Origin: Berberis thunbergii
Taxonomy: Eukaryota > Streptophyta > Magnoliopsida > Ranunculales > Berberidaceae
DNA length: 64,000 nucleotides
Assembly (NCBI GenBank): GCA_003290165.1
Contig: QNQO01001162.1
Span: 124,001 to 188,000 of the forward strand
Direction: 5' to 3'
How positions within the stretch are numbered: the first letter of the stretch is position 1; each line of letters begins with the position of its first letter. This document shows positions 12,478-22,199 of the stretch, piece after piece. A program made the translations under genes and the position numbers. Below the pieces are notes generated by a model, which saw only the letters and a program-made list of their open reading frames with translations, had not been told where the DNA came from and ran no database searches.

Positions 12478-13249
12478 ACCACAGAAATGAAGGTTTGATA
12501 TGATCATTAATATTACGTCGCTGTCACCTCAAGATTGTCACTGTCACCTCAAGATTTCTGTAACAGTTAAGATAAACTAAAAAGCATCCTATTTTGACTA
12601 TATATGAAGAACCGATCCTCCAACTCTACAAGCAACATCCAAAAAACACCAAAACCATAGACTGCTTATTAGCTCAACTTTCAAAAACCCAAACCTACAC
12701 AAAACCCGAACTATTGAAATCCTAAGTGATTTATTTTCCTGACACAAAATAGATGTCTATTGCACAATATACAATGTCAAACCCAAAACATGAACAAAGG
12801 ACACAAAAGCAATCAATGAATGAATATAATAAATAATAAGTAGTTTTCAAAGGAATCTCAAAAGGAATCACGTGTAAATGGAGTAGTAAGAAGACTCACT
12901 TTTTTTTTTTGCTTTTCTCCTTCTTTCTTTCTCCCTCTCTTCTTCTCCTTTTTTTTGTTAGCAGCGAGAGAAAAGAAAGAAGAAACCTAAACCCTATTTA
13001 TTCATGCTAAAACCAAATCCTTCTCTATTAGGGCTTTGCTCGAGGTTAGGGACACCCCCTCTTACTACTTGACGCCACCGCACATTTAATAAAATTAAAA
13101 TTAAATAAATGAATAATTAATTAATTAAATAAAAATTATTATATGTTAAAGTAGGGTCGTTACACAAAGAAGAAGAAGAAACATAGGGAAAATAAAGAAA
13201 TTTGAATCTCTTTCACTCCGCTATTCACACCCACAATCTTTGGTCATTA

Positions 13250-13553
13250 CCAAAATCTGTGTTGACTCGAATTGAACAATGCCAAGACTCGAATTGAGTC
13301 ACGATTTCTTCATACATGAATTACTACCAAAATTTGTGTTGACTCGAATTGAGCAATACCAAGACTCGAATTGAGTCACGATTTCTTCATCCAGGAATCA
13401 TCCAAAATCTGTGTTGACTCGAATTGAGCAATGCCAAGACTTGAATTGAGTAAGGATTTTTTCATACAGGAATCATCAAAAATCTGTGTTAACTCGAATT
13501 GAGCAATACCAAGACTCGAATTGAGTCATGATTTCTTCATACAGGAATCATCC
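13250..13553 (+). repeat. Minisatellite, four units of about 75 bp
   Basis: Four head-to-tail units each read AAAATCTGTGTTGACTCGAA, then TTGAGCAATGCCAAGACTCG, then a GATTTCTTCATACAGGAATC-type segment. They differ by a few substitutions. The array lies in the 3' untranslated part of the copia-type element, shortly before its purine tract. Within each unit ACTCGAATTGAG occurs twice, so the unit itself arose by duplication. Confidence 0.85.
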
Positions 13554-13674
13554 AGAATTTTCTAGAATTCAACAATCACTCGATAATAATGATTTCATCA
13601 CCAAATAGGACTTCAAAGTTTCCCCCAAGCTGCACATTTCGTCTGCGTCTACATGTCCAGCTTGCGGGGGAGTG

Positions 13675-13811
13675 TTAAAGAATAGAAATCTACCTATGTT
13701 ACAAAATAGAAAAGTGTTACTCCACAAGGTTAGATCAGAGTTAGCTTTATAATGCTTGTATTCTATTCAATGAAATCACAACACAATAATATTTCAATAC
13801 AATTCTTTACA
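13675..13811 (+). repeat. 3' LTR of the copia-type element
   Basis: It is 137 bp, starts TGTTAAAGAATAGAAATC after the GGGGGAG purine run and ends AATTCTTTACA. It matches the 5' LTR on both sides of a gap of about 56 bp. Confidence 0.8.
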
Positions 13812-14400
13812 AACTCATCTTACAATTACGAATCAAATCCGTTAGATCAAACCCTACAATTACTAATTCTAAAACAGGAAATGTCCTGAAATGATAAAAT
13901 TTTAAATGGAGAGAAATCCTACAATAGAGAGAAATCCTAAACTGGTATAATTCTAAAAAAAAAAAAAGGAAGTATCTTATGTTTATGTTTGGTGTTTGAG
14001 TGATATAATATAGTTTTTATTGTCATCATAACAGGGACGACGAGCAAGTAATGTAAATGATAGCAAGTATCTTATGTTTTGTGTTTGGTGCTTATATTCG
14101 CTATGGACTTAATCAACTTATCATTTGTCAAGCAATTCATATTTCCATATTCAGTTTGTGTTTCCATCATTGAGTATGATCTTGTATATTTTAAGCATCA
14201 TTATGTATGAACTTTCTGTGCTTCCATCACTGGATATGATCTTATATATTTTAAACATGGGTTTTTAATGATATTTGCACCAAGCACCAAGTATTTTTGC
14301 ACTAACGTTTTAATGCTTAAAACAATGTCGCTTTTATTTTTCTTTACTTGAATTCTGTAAAGAAAACAAATGAGTTGTTCTGTTGATCGAGCTACTTACA
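13812..14400. repeat. Segmental duplication, copy 2, right part
   Basis: It matches about 2327-2890 of copy 1, with small differences. Downstream of CGAGCTACTTACATT the two copies part: copy 1 continues into the spacer at 2891, and this copy continues into the broken peptide gene. Confidence 0.8.
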
Positions 14401-14426
14401 TTAAAATAAGCTAGCACCACTAACAT

Positions 14427-14805
14427 GTGAAGTACTACTGTACTAAGGGTGGGTGCACATTTCATTACAGGAATCCGCACAAACTTCTAATGCGACTTCA
14501 TTTGGAACCTGTGAGGAACTAAGTTCAGCACCTTAGAAATTGCGCAATCCAGCTCGCAGTAGTAGTTGGTATTTGAATCAGCAGAGACAACAACATAGTT
14601 GACGATGCTCTTTCATGCATGCATCAAAACACTCCTGATAACACTTTGCAAAAGTCACTGCTAGTGATTCGTTCATCGATGGTGGTCTATGAGGGGACAG
14701 TGGTGGTTTAGAGCTCAGTATTGTTGATTGGAAAGCTGCCATCATCTCTTCTCCAAACAGTATAAGTAACAATAGAAGTATACATGCACTTTTGTTCATC
14801 TCCAT
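14427..14805 (-). pseudogene. Broken paralogue of the secreted cysteine-rich peptide gene
   Basis: Reading on the minus strand from ATG at 14805, the first 75 codons give a signal peptide (MEMNKSACILLLLLILFGEE) followed by a short serine/proline stretch. The first cysteine triplet (KCYQECFDACMKEH) comes next, then a stop after RQLCCCLC. In another frame the downstream bases encode VVVSADSNTN and a cysteine-containing tail that matches VASVDSNSD and what follows in the intact gene at 20241. So a deletion with frameshift removed the second cysteine triplet and cut the protein short. The tandem proline-rich block of the intact paralogue is also missing. A 4.5 kb CACTA element is inserted 33 bp upstream of the ATG. 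Both facts argue that the gene is dead, although a 75-residue peptide could still be made if transcribed. Confidence 0.75.
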
Positions 14806-16084
14806 TGTCTTGTATATTTCTAATTCATGTTGTCAATTCACTACAAAAAAGACGTTTCAGCAACGGCTAAAACCCGTTGCTAATTGGCAAAAAACCGTCG
14901 CTACAATGATTTAGCCACGACACAAAAATTGTCGCAATACCGTCATTAGTTTAATCGTCGCTATTTGAATCAGCAATGGTAAACTATTCCGTCGCTAATT
15001 AGACACGACAAAAAAACTGTGGCTAACTAAAAAATTTCCATCGCTAAAGCTGCTGAAAATTTCAACGAAAACTGTCACTAATTGTAAGATATCGACAGTT
15101 TTTGCTAAATAGCGACGGTTTTTTGTCGTCGCTATTTAGCGACCGTTTTTGTACCGTGGCTATTTAGTGACGGTTTTTGCTAAATAGCGACGTTGTTTTG
15201 CTGTCGCTATTTAGCGACCGGTTTTTTGCGGTCGCTAAGGCAATATAGCGAGGGTTTTTTTCCTTGGCTATTTAGCGACGATTTTTTGCCGTCGCTAAAT
15301 TGCAAATCTAATTGACAACACAGCCACGGTATTTGCTGTAGCTATTTAGGGACAACTTTGTTGCAAATCATATTGACAAATGAAATTTACAAATTATAAA
15401 TTACAAATTGTAATCATTTTTTATAATGAAATTAGCTATTAATGCTTGTCCATTTTGAAAATTAATATCAACTACCAGAACTAAACTTAATTGATCAAAA
15501 TTATAACAAAAATTACACAGTCTCTAAAATATCATACAAAAATTAGAAAAAAAAATTACAAAGAATCCATACAAAAATGACAATAAATAAATAAATAAAA
15601 ATTCGATCCATAGAATATCGGAGATCATAGATAAATAAATAAAAATAAAAATTCTCTTTAGTGTTTACTTTTTTTTTTTAAAAACCAATTAGCCATGGCA
15701 AATTGTCGTACCTAATCTCTTTAGTGTTTAATTTTTTTTAAAAACCAATTAGCAACGGGTTTTTTTGACGCTAATATAAAAAATCAAAAACCAATTAGCC
15801 ACGACCTAATCTCTTTAGTGTTTAGTTTTTATGTTTTTTTAAAAACCAATTAGCGACGGTTTTTTTCCGTCGCTAATATAAAAAATCAAAAACCAATTTG
15901 CCACGACAAATTTTCGTAGCTAATGTCTTTAGTGTTTAATTTTTTTTAAAATCATTTAGCGACGGTTTTTTGCCGTCGCTAATATAAAAAATCAAAAACC
16001 AATTAGGCACGGTTTGTTGCCGTCGCTAATAAAAAAAAAAAAACCAATTAGCCACGGTAAATTGTCGTAGTCAATCTCTTTAGT

Positions 16085-16610
16085 GTTTAATTTAAAAAAA
16101 AAACCAATTAGTTTTTTATCTTATTTGATCTGATCTGATCTTCTTTGAACTTCTTTGATCTGATCTTCTTTGATATTCTTTTATCTTTTTTTATCTTTTT
16201 TAATCTAATCTTCTTTGAACTTCTTTGATATTTTTTTATCTGATCTAATCTTCTTTGATTTGATCTGATACTCTTTGATCTTCTATGATCTTATTTGATC
16301 TGATCTTCTTTTATCTTCTTTGATATTCTTTGAACTTATTTGATATTCTTTGATATTCTTTGATCTGATCTTCTTTGATTTGATCTTCTTTGATCTGGTC
16401 TTCTTTGATCTGATCTGATTTGATTTGATCTGATCTTTTTTGATCTTCTTTGAACTGATCTTCTATGATCTGATCTTCTTTGATCTTTTTAGATCTTTTT
16501 TTTTAATATTCCTTCATCTCATCTTCTTTGATCTTCTCTGATCTTCTCTGATCTTCTTTGATCTTCTTTGATCTGATCTGATCTTCTTTGATATTTTTTG
16601 ATCTAAAAAT
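16085..16610. repeat. GATCTGATCTTCTTT tandem array, copy 1
   Basis: A run of short, irregular repeats of GATCTGATCTTCTTTGAT and related words, inside the hairpin-satellite CACTA element. Open frames on the minus strand here (lysine/arginine-rich) are translations of the repeat and not genes. Confidence 0.85.
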
Positions 16611-18164
16611 ATATATATATATAAACCAATTAGCCACGGTAAATTGCCGTAGTTAAACTCTTTAGTGTTTAGTTTTTTTTTAAAAAAAAAAACCCAATTA
16701 GCCACGGTTTTTTGCCATCGCTAATATAAAAAAATCAAAAACCAATTAGCCACGGCAAATTGCCGTAGCTAATCTCTTTAGTGTTAAATTTTTTTTTAAA
16801 CCAATTAGCCACAGAAAATTGCCGTAGCTAATCTCTTTAGTGTTTACTTTTAAAAAAAAAAAACCAATTAGCCACGATTTTTTGCCATCGCTAATATAAA
16901 AAATCAAAAACCAATTAGCACGGTAAATTGCCATAGCTAATCTCTTTAGTGTTTAATTTTTTATTTTTTTAAAAAAACCAATTAGCGATGGTTTTTTGTC
17001 GTCGCTAATATAAAAAAACAAAAACCAATTAGCCACGACAAATTGCTATAGCTAATCTCTTTAGTGTTTAATTAAAAAAAAACCAATTAGTTGCTAATAT
17101 AAAAATCAAAAAACAATTAGCCACGACACATTGCCGTAGCTAATCTCTTTAGTGTTTAATTTTATTTTACTTTTAAAAATCAACTAGTGACGGATTTTTG
17201 TCGTCGCTAATATAAAAATAAAAAACTAATTGGCCACGGCAAATTGCAGTAGCTAATCTCTTTAGTGTCTACTTTTTTTTAAAAAAAAAGAACCAATTAG
17301 CGACGGTTTTTTGCCATCGCTAATATAAAAAATCAAAAACCAATTAGCCACGGCAAATTGCCGTAACTAATCTCTTTAATGTTTAATTTTTTTTTAAAAC
17401 CAATTAGAGACGGTTTTTATCTTCACTAATATAAAAATCAAAAACCAATTAGCCACGGCAAATTGCCGTAGCTAATCTCTTTAGGATTTAAGTTTTTTTA
17501 AACCAATTAGCGACGGATTTTTGCCGTCGCTAATATAAAAAATCAAAAACCAATTAGCCACAGCAAATTGCCACAACTAATCTCTTTAGTGTTTACTTTT
17601 TTTTTTTGAAAAACCAATTAGCGATGTAAAAAATCAAAAACCAATTAGCCACGGCAAATTGCCGTAGCTAATCTCTTGTGTTTAATTTTTTTTAAAACCA
17701 ATTAGCAACGGTTTTTTGCCGTCGCTAATATAAAAATCAAAAACCAATTAGCCATGACAAATTGTCGTACCGAATCTCTTTAGTGTTTAATTTTTTTAAA
17801 AACCAATTAGCGACGATTTTTTCCGTTGCTAATATAAAAAATCAAAAACCAATTAGCCATGGCCTAATCTCTTTAGTGTTTAGTTTTTATGTTTTTTTAA
17901 AAACCAATTAGCGACGGTTTTTTGCCGTCGCTAATATAAAAAATCAAAAACCAATTTGCCACGACAATTTTTCGTAGCTAATGTCTTTAGTGTTTAATTT
18001 TTTTTAAAATCAATTAGCAACGGTTTTTTGCCGTCGCTAATATAAAAAATCAAAAACCAATTAGCCACGGTTTGTTGCCGTCGCTAATAAAAAAAAACAA
18101 AAACCATATAGCCACGGTAAATTGCCGTAGTCAATCTCTTTAGTGTTTAATTTAAAAAAAAAAA

Positions 18165-18712
18165 CCAATTAGTCTTTGATCTGATCTGATCTTCTTTGAA
18201 CTTCTTTGATCTGATCTTCTTTGACATTCTTTGATCTTTTTTTATCTTCTTTAATCTGATCTTCTTTGAACTTCTTTGATCTTTTTTTATCTGATCTAAT
18301 CTTCTTTGATCTGATCTGATATTCTTTGATCTTTTATGATCTGATCTGATCTTCTTTTATCTTCTTTGATCTTCTTTGAACTTATTTGATATTCTTTGAT
18401 CTTATTTGATCTGATCTTCTTTGATCTTCCTTGATCTCATCTTCTTTGATCTGATTTTCTTTGATCTGATCTTTTTTGATCTTCTTTGATTTTCTTTGAA
18501 CTTCTTTGATCTGATCTTCTACGATCTGATCTTCTTTGATCTTTTTAGATCTTTTTTTTTTTATATTCCTTCATCTCATCTTCTTTGATCTGATCTTCTT
18601 TGATCTGATCTGATCTTCTTTGATTTTCTATAATCTGATCTTATTTGATATTCTTTGATCTTCTTTGATCTAATATGATATTCTTTGATCTGATTTTCTT
18701 TGATCTAAAAAA
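18165..18712. repeat. GATCTGATCTTCTTT tandem array, copy 2
   Basis: The second copy of the array at 16085-16610, at the same place in the repeated block of about 2.06 kb. The order of variant words is similar but not identical. Confidence 0.85.
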
Positions 18713-19366
18713 ATATATAAAAACGAATTAGCCACGGTAAATTGCCGTAGTTAAACTCTTTAGTGTTTAGTTTAAAAAAAAACCAATTAGCCACGGTTTT
18801 TTGCCATCGCTAATATAAAAAATCAAAAACCAATTAGCCACGGCAAATTACCGTAGCTAATCTCTTTAGTGTTAAATTTTTTTTAAAAACCAATTAGCGT
18901 CGGTTTTTTCCGTCTCTAATATAAAAAATAAAAAACCAATTAGCCACGGCAAATTGCCGTAGCAAATCTCTTTAGTGTTTATTTAAAAAAAAAACCAATT
19001 AGCGACAGTTTTTTGCCACTGCAAATTAAAAAATCAAAAACAAATTAGCCACGGTAAATTGCTGTAGCTAATCTCTTTAGTGTTAATTAAAAAAAAAACC
19101 AATTAGCCATGATTTTTTGCCGTCGCTAATAAAAAAAATCAAAAACCAATTATTTTTATTTGTAAATCTTAGCGACGGCTAAATTACCTTTGCTAATACA
19201 AGAATTAGCGACGGTTTTCAGCCGTCACTAAATATTTTGCGACGGATTTTTATAATTATGGGTTGAAATAATATTGAAAGCAATTAGCGACGGTATCGTA
19301 TAATTAGCGACGGTATCATAAAACCATCACTAATTTCCGTCGCTATTAAAGCTTTTTTTTGTAGTG

Positions 19367-20240
19367 ATTGGAAGTGCTTGGCCTTTATATAATGATTTAT
19401 GTTGTTAACTTTAGGTAAAAGAGATTTACTAAGATTTTCTTTATATCTAATAAATTTTTTTTCTAGATGTTCTTCTTACAAACGATGGTGGATTTGGAGG
19501 TTTTGTATTATCTGGATGTGTTGGGTGATTGTATTGACCATCGATCTAAGTGGTGGTTCCTCTCTATCCTTGCTTCAAAGTGTGGTTGTATGGATCATGT
19601 CGAGATGCTCAAACATCTTTGTATTGAGGGTGATCTAAGAGGTCGGGTTTGCCAACTATATGAAGTAAACTTCATTTAATCAAGGAGGTAAATGGATTGA
19701 TATAGTTCTTACTAGAATTCAAGAAGGTCTGGTGAATATGACATACACATAAAATTTTCAATGAGAGGAAGAGTACATACATACTTTTTCTCATGAGAGG
19801 TATTTTAAGCCATCTAGCTAGTTGTACGAGTCTAGTGCATAAATTTTTTCATCTTTCTCACTTTTTCGCAAAAAACGTCTCATATTCCCAAGAGCTCATA
19901 ACATACACTGAAGGAAAAAAGATTGCATTGTTAGATAACGTTTACATTGGCAATAACTGTGATCATAACTGTTATGTCTTAATTGAGATATACTAACCCT
20001 GGCTTGCCACCCTCAAGGTTTGAGTTAACCTTGTCAATAAGATATATGAAATCATAAGCTTTGCCATTAAAGGTAGGGAAGAGGAAAACTTTTGAAAAGC
20101 TTTAGCAGTACATATACTTCAAATTTAAGGTGTTTCAGTTAAATAAACAATGAAGTCCCTAAAATCCAAAGGAAGTGAAGAAAAACTTTGAATTTAATTA
20201 TTTGTATTTTATTCAAACAAACACATTAACCTGTGAGGTA
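19367..20240. other. Displaced promoter region of the broken peptide gene, then spacer
   Basis: 19367-19440 aligns with the upstream region of the intact peptide gene: GGCCTTTATATAATG here against GGCCTTTGTATATATATC at 20834, and AGATTTACTAAGATTTTC in both. So the TATA-like sequence of the broken gene lies here, 4.5 kb from its ATG. The rest has small plus-strand open frames (for example 19489-19679, starting MVDLEVLYYLDVLGDC) that I do not recognise and would not call genes. Confidence 0.6.
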
Positions 20241-20795
20241 CTAGTAAGGGTTGGTGCACATTTCGTCACATGAGTCAATACAATTCTCTAATGCTTGTTC
20301 ATCAGAGCCTTGTGAGGAACTCAAGGGGGAAATGCACTTAGAAACTACACAACCCATGTTACAAAAGTCACTATTTGAATCAACTGAAGCAACATGATGG
20401 TGGTGTTTGCACTGCTCGAAGCACATGAATGAACATAGGAGACTGCCTTTATGTTCTTTTCTGCACGGAGAAAAACACGCATGATAACATGCCATAAAGG
20501 GTGGAGGCGGTTCATCGCCTGGTGGTGGTTCATCGCCTGGTGGTGGTTCATCTGGAGGTGGTTCATCGCCTGGTGGTGGTTCGTCTGGAGGTGGTTCATC
20601 GCCTGGAGGTGGTTCATCAGAGCCTGATGGTGGTTCGTGATCAACCGGTGGTGGTTCATCACTGGTTGGTGGTGGTTTGCGAGAGGACAATGGTGATTCG
20701 GAGGTCCGGAGTGATGATTGAAGGGCTGTGGCCATCTCCCCTGTCAACACTATAAGTAGGAGAAGAAGTGCCCCTGCACATTTGTTGATCTTCAT
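20241..20795 (-). CDS. Secreted proline-rich, 12-cysteine peptide (thionin-like/alpha-hairpinin-like)
   Basis: A 184-residue protein in one exon. I chose the ATG at 20795 because the paralogue starts at the same place and because a signal peptide follows at once (hydrophobic residues about 8-18, likely cleaved near residue 25). Longer in-frame starts exist upstream to 20912. Residues 41-99 are a proline-rich block of repeats of the type GDEPPPDEPPP. Residues 103-180 hold 12 cysteines in four triplets: C103-C107-C111, C121-C125-C129, C145-C149-C154 and C172-C176-C180, nearly all with CX3CX3C spacing. A histidine run (131-134) separates two of them. CX3C pairs are typical of helical-hairpin and thionin-like plant peptides, which act outside the cell, but I cannot assign a family with certainty. 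A TATATATAC sequence lies about 45 bp upstream. A truncated paralogue lies at 14427-14805. The function is unknown; defence or cell signalling is a guess. Confidence 0.75.
   Translation of the reverse strand: MKINKCAGALLLLLIVLTGEMATALQSSLRTSESPLSSRKPPPTSDEPPPVDHEPPSGSDEPPPGDEPPPDEPPPGDEPPPDEPPPGDEPPPGDEPPPPFMACYHACFSPCRKEHKGSLLCSFMCFEQCKHHHHVASVDSNSDFCNMGCVVSKCISPLSSSQGSDEQALENCIDSCDEMCTNPY
20505..20680 (-). repeat. Tandem repeat coding the proline-rich block
   Basis: On the plus strand it reads as repeats of GGTGGTGGTTCATCGCCT and GGAGGTGGTTCATC. It encodes the DEPPPGDEPPP units of the peptide gene. The repeats are nearly identical, so the block probably varies in length by slippage or unequal exchange. 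Open frames on the opposite strand (MEAVHRLVVVHRLV...) are shadows. Confidence 0.85.
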
Positions 20796-21134
20796 CTTGT
20801 ACATTTCTTTCATACAACTCTGCTTCATATATGGCCTTTGTATATATATCATGATATAAATGGTTAACATTGGTAATAGAGATTTACTAAGATTTTCTTC
20901 TTGATATCTCATACAGATTTTCTTTATATCTTATTACTATCATTAGCTGTCCGCACTTTTATTTACACGTGCCCATTATCTAGGTGAGATTTTAAACAAG
21001 TTTTAATAAAAATGCTTTAAATATACCATCAAATTGAGTTACACAAGTATTGATTTATTTGTAGTTTTTAGTTTTATTCCATGTTATTTGAGCAAGTAAG
21101 ATTTTGTTAGTTTAATATTTTCTAATATATTCAT

Positions 21135-21235
21135 ATTAGCCAAAAGTGTGATGACTCAGTGGTTAAGCAATGACGAATGTTATTACTAGATCATAGGGTT
21201 GAACCCAGTTGGCGTCATCTGAGGTGGGAGGGGTT
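21135..21235 (+). mobile_element. Possible tRNA-derived SINE head
   Basis: It contains GTGATGACTCAGTGGTTAAG, then about 40 bases on ATAGGGTTGAACCCAGTTGG. These resemble polymerase III A and B boxes at a plausible spacing. No 3' tail or target duplication was found, so the call is tentative. Confidence 0.4.
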
Positions 21236-21241
21236 AAGGGA

Positions 21242-21600
21242 TTAAAAAGCTTCAGATTGGCTAGTATTCCACCAATTAATTACCCATAATGGTACACGCA
21301 AGAAATAGGCCAATTCCGCAGCCTTTTTTTCAATTTCTCGAGGAGTCAAATTCTCATCAGTACGAGTAAGTCGAAGGGTTCCTTGTCCTCTAATTTCCAT
21401 ATAAAGTACGGGATGAGGATAAAGATCGTATTTATCTGCTATTCTAATCGACTGTATATTTCTCATAAGGAATTGAAGAAAGATGCGCCGATTTCCTCCA
21501 GGAAATCCCCAACAAAAAATACACACTACTCCTTTTCTATCGAATTGATCATAACCACTACCTACATTCCACAAATTTTGTACACCACAAATAGGAGCTA
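21242..21600 (-). pseudogene. ycf4: Nuclear fragment of plastid ycf4
   Basis: The minus-strand frame reads [20 protein letters not shown], then [16 protein letters not shown], then [20 protein letters not shown] and [20 protein letters not shown]. This is the C-terminal two thirds of Ycf4, the plastid-encoded photosystem I assembly factor (about 184 residues). The membrane-spanning N-terminus is missing. There is an unusual segment in place of the usual residues between SIRI and VLYMEI, and after LRVP the frame continues into unrelated residues. The rest of the plastid neighbourhood is not visible here. It is a short nuclear insertion of plastid DNA and not a working gene. Confidence 0.85.
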
Positions 21601-21659
21601 ATAAAGAGACCTGTGATCCCATAGAAAGACATCACGATCCCTTATGGGAAAAAAATGAT

Positions 21660-21909
21660 TTGCTGAGACGGAAATATTGATATCAGATTTCGACCTAGAT
21701 AACTAGAAGTTACTACCAATAGGAACCCTAGTCTATATTACAAATCAGGATGGTGTTTGAGGTTGGAGATAAAAGACAGTTAAGATTTATTCAAATATAA
21801 GAATCTAACGGATCACATAGAACTTAAAACACCAATATAATCTACGTATCCAAAAGAAAACTAAATATATTCATTAACCAACCTTTTCTCATACATGGGT
21901 TCGATTCCT
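21660..21909 (+). repeat. Dispersed repeat split by a LINE tail
   Basis: It shares GGAGATAAAAGACAGTTAAG and TGGGTTCGATTCCCATACCC (the latter resuming after the LINE piece) with the reverse complements of about 28510-28650 and 30830-30950. The motif TGTTGGGTATGGGAATCGAAC appears to mark one end of this repeat family. Confidence 0.5.
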
Positions 21910-22168
21910 TTTTTTTTTTTTTTGGTCAAACACGAAGATGTTTATTAATGAAAGAAAGGGAAACAAAATACAAAGAGAAACATTCCTATATCAAGGAATG
22001 TCAAGACACTATGAAAGTGTCAAAACCCAAATCCCTAAACAAATTACATGTCGTACCCATCCTCCACAGCAATTCTCTAATCTCGATAAAGATAGAGTGC
22101 TCTGATATGTTGAGTCCTTCAAATACCCTTTTATTTCTTTCTTTCCACACACACCACATGAGAACGTG
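21910..22168 (-). mobile_element. 5'-truncated LINE, 3' end only
   Basis: On the minus strand the frame has VWKERNKRVFEGLNISEHS and IEIRELLWRMGTTCNLFRDL. This is the conserved C-terminal end of plant LINE reverse-transcriptase proteins (the W-ERN-R-F pattern). It is followed by a stop, GTGTTTGACC and a run of about 17 A (T on the plus strand at 21910-21926). TGGGTTCGATTCC occurs on both sides, a target duplication of about 13 bp, as expected for a LINE insertion. Confidence 0.75.
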
Positions 22169-22199
22169 GGTTCGATTCCCATACCCAACATTTTGATAT

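Larger units (their letters stand above)
7984..13164. mobile_element. Probable solo LTR (gypsy-type) nested in the copia-type element
   Basis: The sequence runs from TGTCATGCCCCGATTTTCGA to GGGTCGTTACA. It therefore has TG...CA ends of the kind seen on long LTRs of plant gypsy elements and LARDs. The flanks are CGAAG (7979-7983) and CAAAG (13165-13169), a 5-bp target duplication with one mismatch. Apart from the nested CACTA element (10108-12477) it would be about 2.8 kb. No retroviral coding motif, primer-binding site or second LTR is present, so I call it solo. The part near 12890-13060 (CT-rich, then a polyadenine-rich leader) looks like an R/U5 region. Confidence 0.55.
6108..13811 (+). 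mobile_element. Degenerate copia-type LTR retrotransposon, nested insertions inside
   Basis: The two ends are related LTRs (6108-6300 and 13675-13811) that begin TGTTAAAGAATA and end TTCTTTACA. The 5' LTR is followed directly by TGGTATCAGAGC, the usual plant primer-binding site for initiator methionine tRNA. The 3' LTR is preceded by a purine run (GCGGGGGAG). The flanks AATTC and AACTC are a probable 5-bp target duplication with one change, and copy 1 of the segmental duplication shows the empty site. Only a fragment of Gag can be recognised (7589-7786), and there is no reverse transcriptase. The element is non-autonomous. It contains a host gene fragment (about 7068-7276) and a solo LTR (7984-13164). 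Confidence 0.8.
14839..19366. mobile_element. CACTA-type element made of hairpin satellite DNA
   Basis: It begins CACTACAAAAAAGACGTTTC and ends GCTTTTTTTTGTAGTG, flanked by ATT on both sides (14836-14838 and 19367-19369). These are a matching terminus pair and the 3-bp target duplication expected of CACTA elements. The 4.5 kb interior has no transposase. It is built from alternating units of the form ATTAGCCACGGCAAATTGCC...TAGCTAAT and ATTAGCGACGGTTTTTTGCC...GTCGCTAAT, each a short inverted repeat. They are separated by CTCTTTAGTGTTTAATTTTT and ATATAAAAAATCAAAAACC spacers. A block of about 2.06 kb (roughly 15690-17744) is repeated in tandem starting at 17745. The element could form many small stem-loops if transcribed. 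Confidence 0.85.

Noticed and set aside
16514..16934. Minus-strand frames with KIRSDQRRSKK and similar
   Set aside because: Direct translations of the GATCTTCTTT array and hairpin satellite.
14839..19366. CRISPR-like array of repeats
   Set aside because: Repeats and spacers are both repetitive, palindromic and variable in length, in plant nuclear DNA inside a CACTA element; there are no unique spacers.
20345..20755. Frames of 105 and 84 codons overlapping the peptide gene
   Set aside because: Shadows of the proline-coding tandem repeat; the frame with the signal peptide and ordered cysteines is the real one.
20796..20912. Longer N-terminus for the secreted peptide
   Set aside because: The upstream 39 codons overlap the TATA-like sequence and would place the signal peptide inside the protein; the paralogue starts at the inner ATG.
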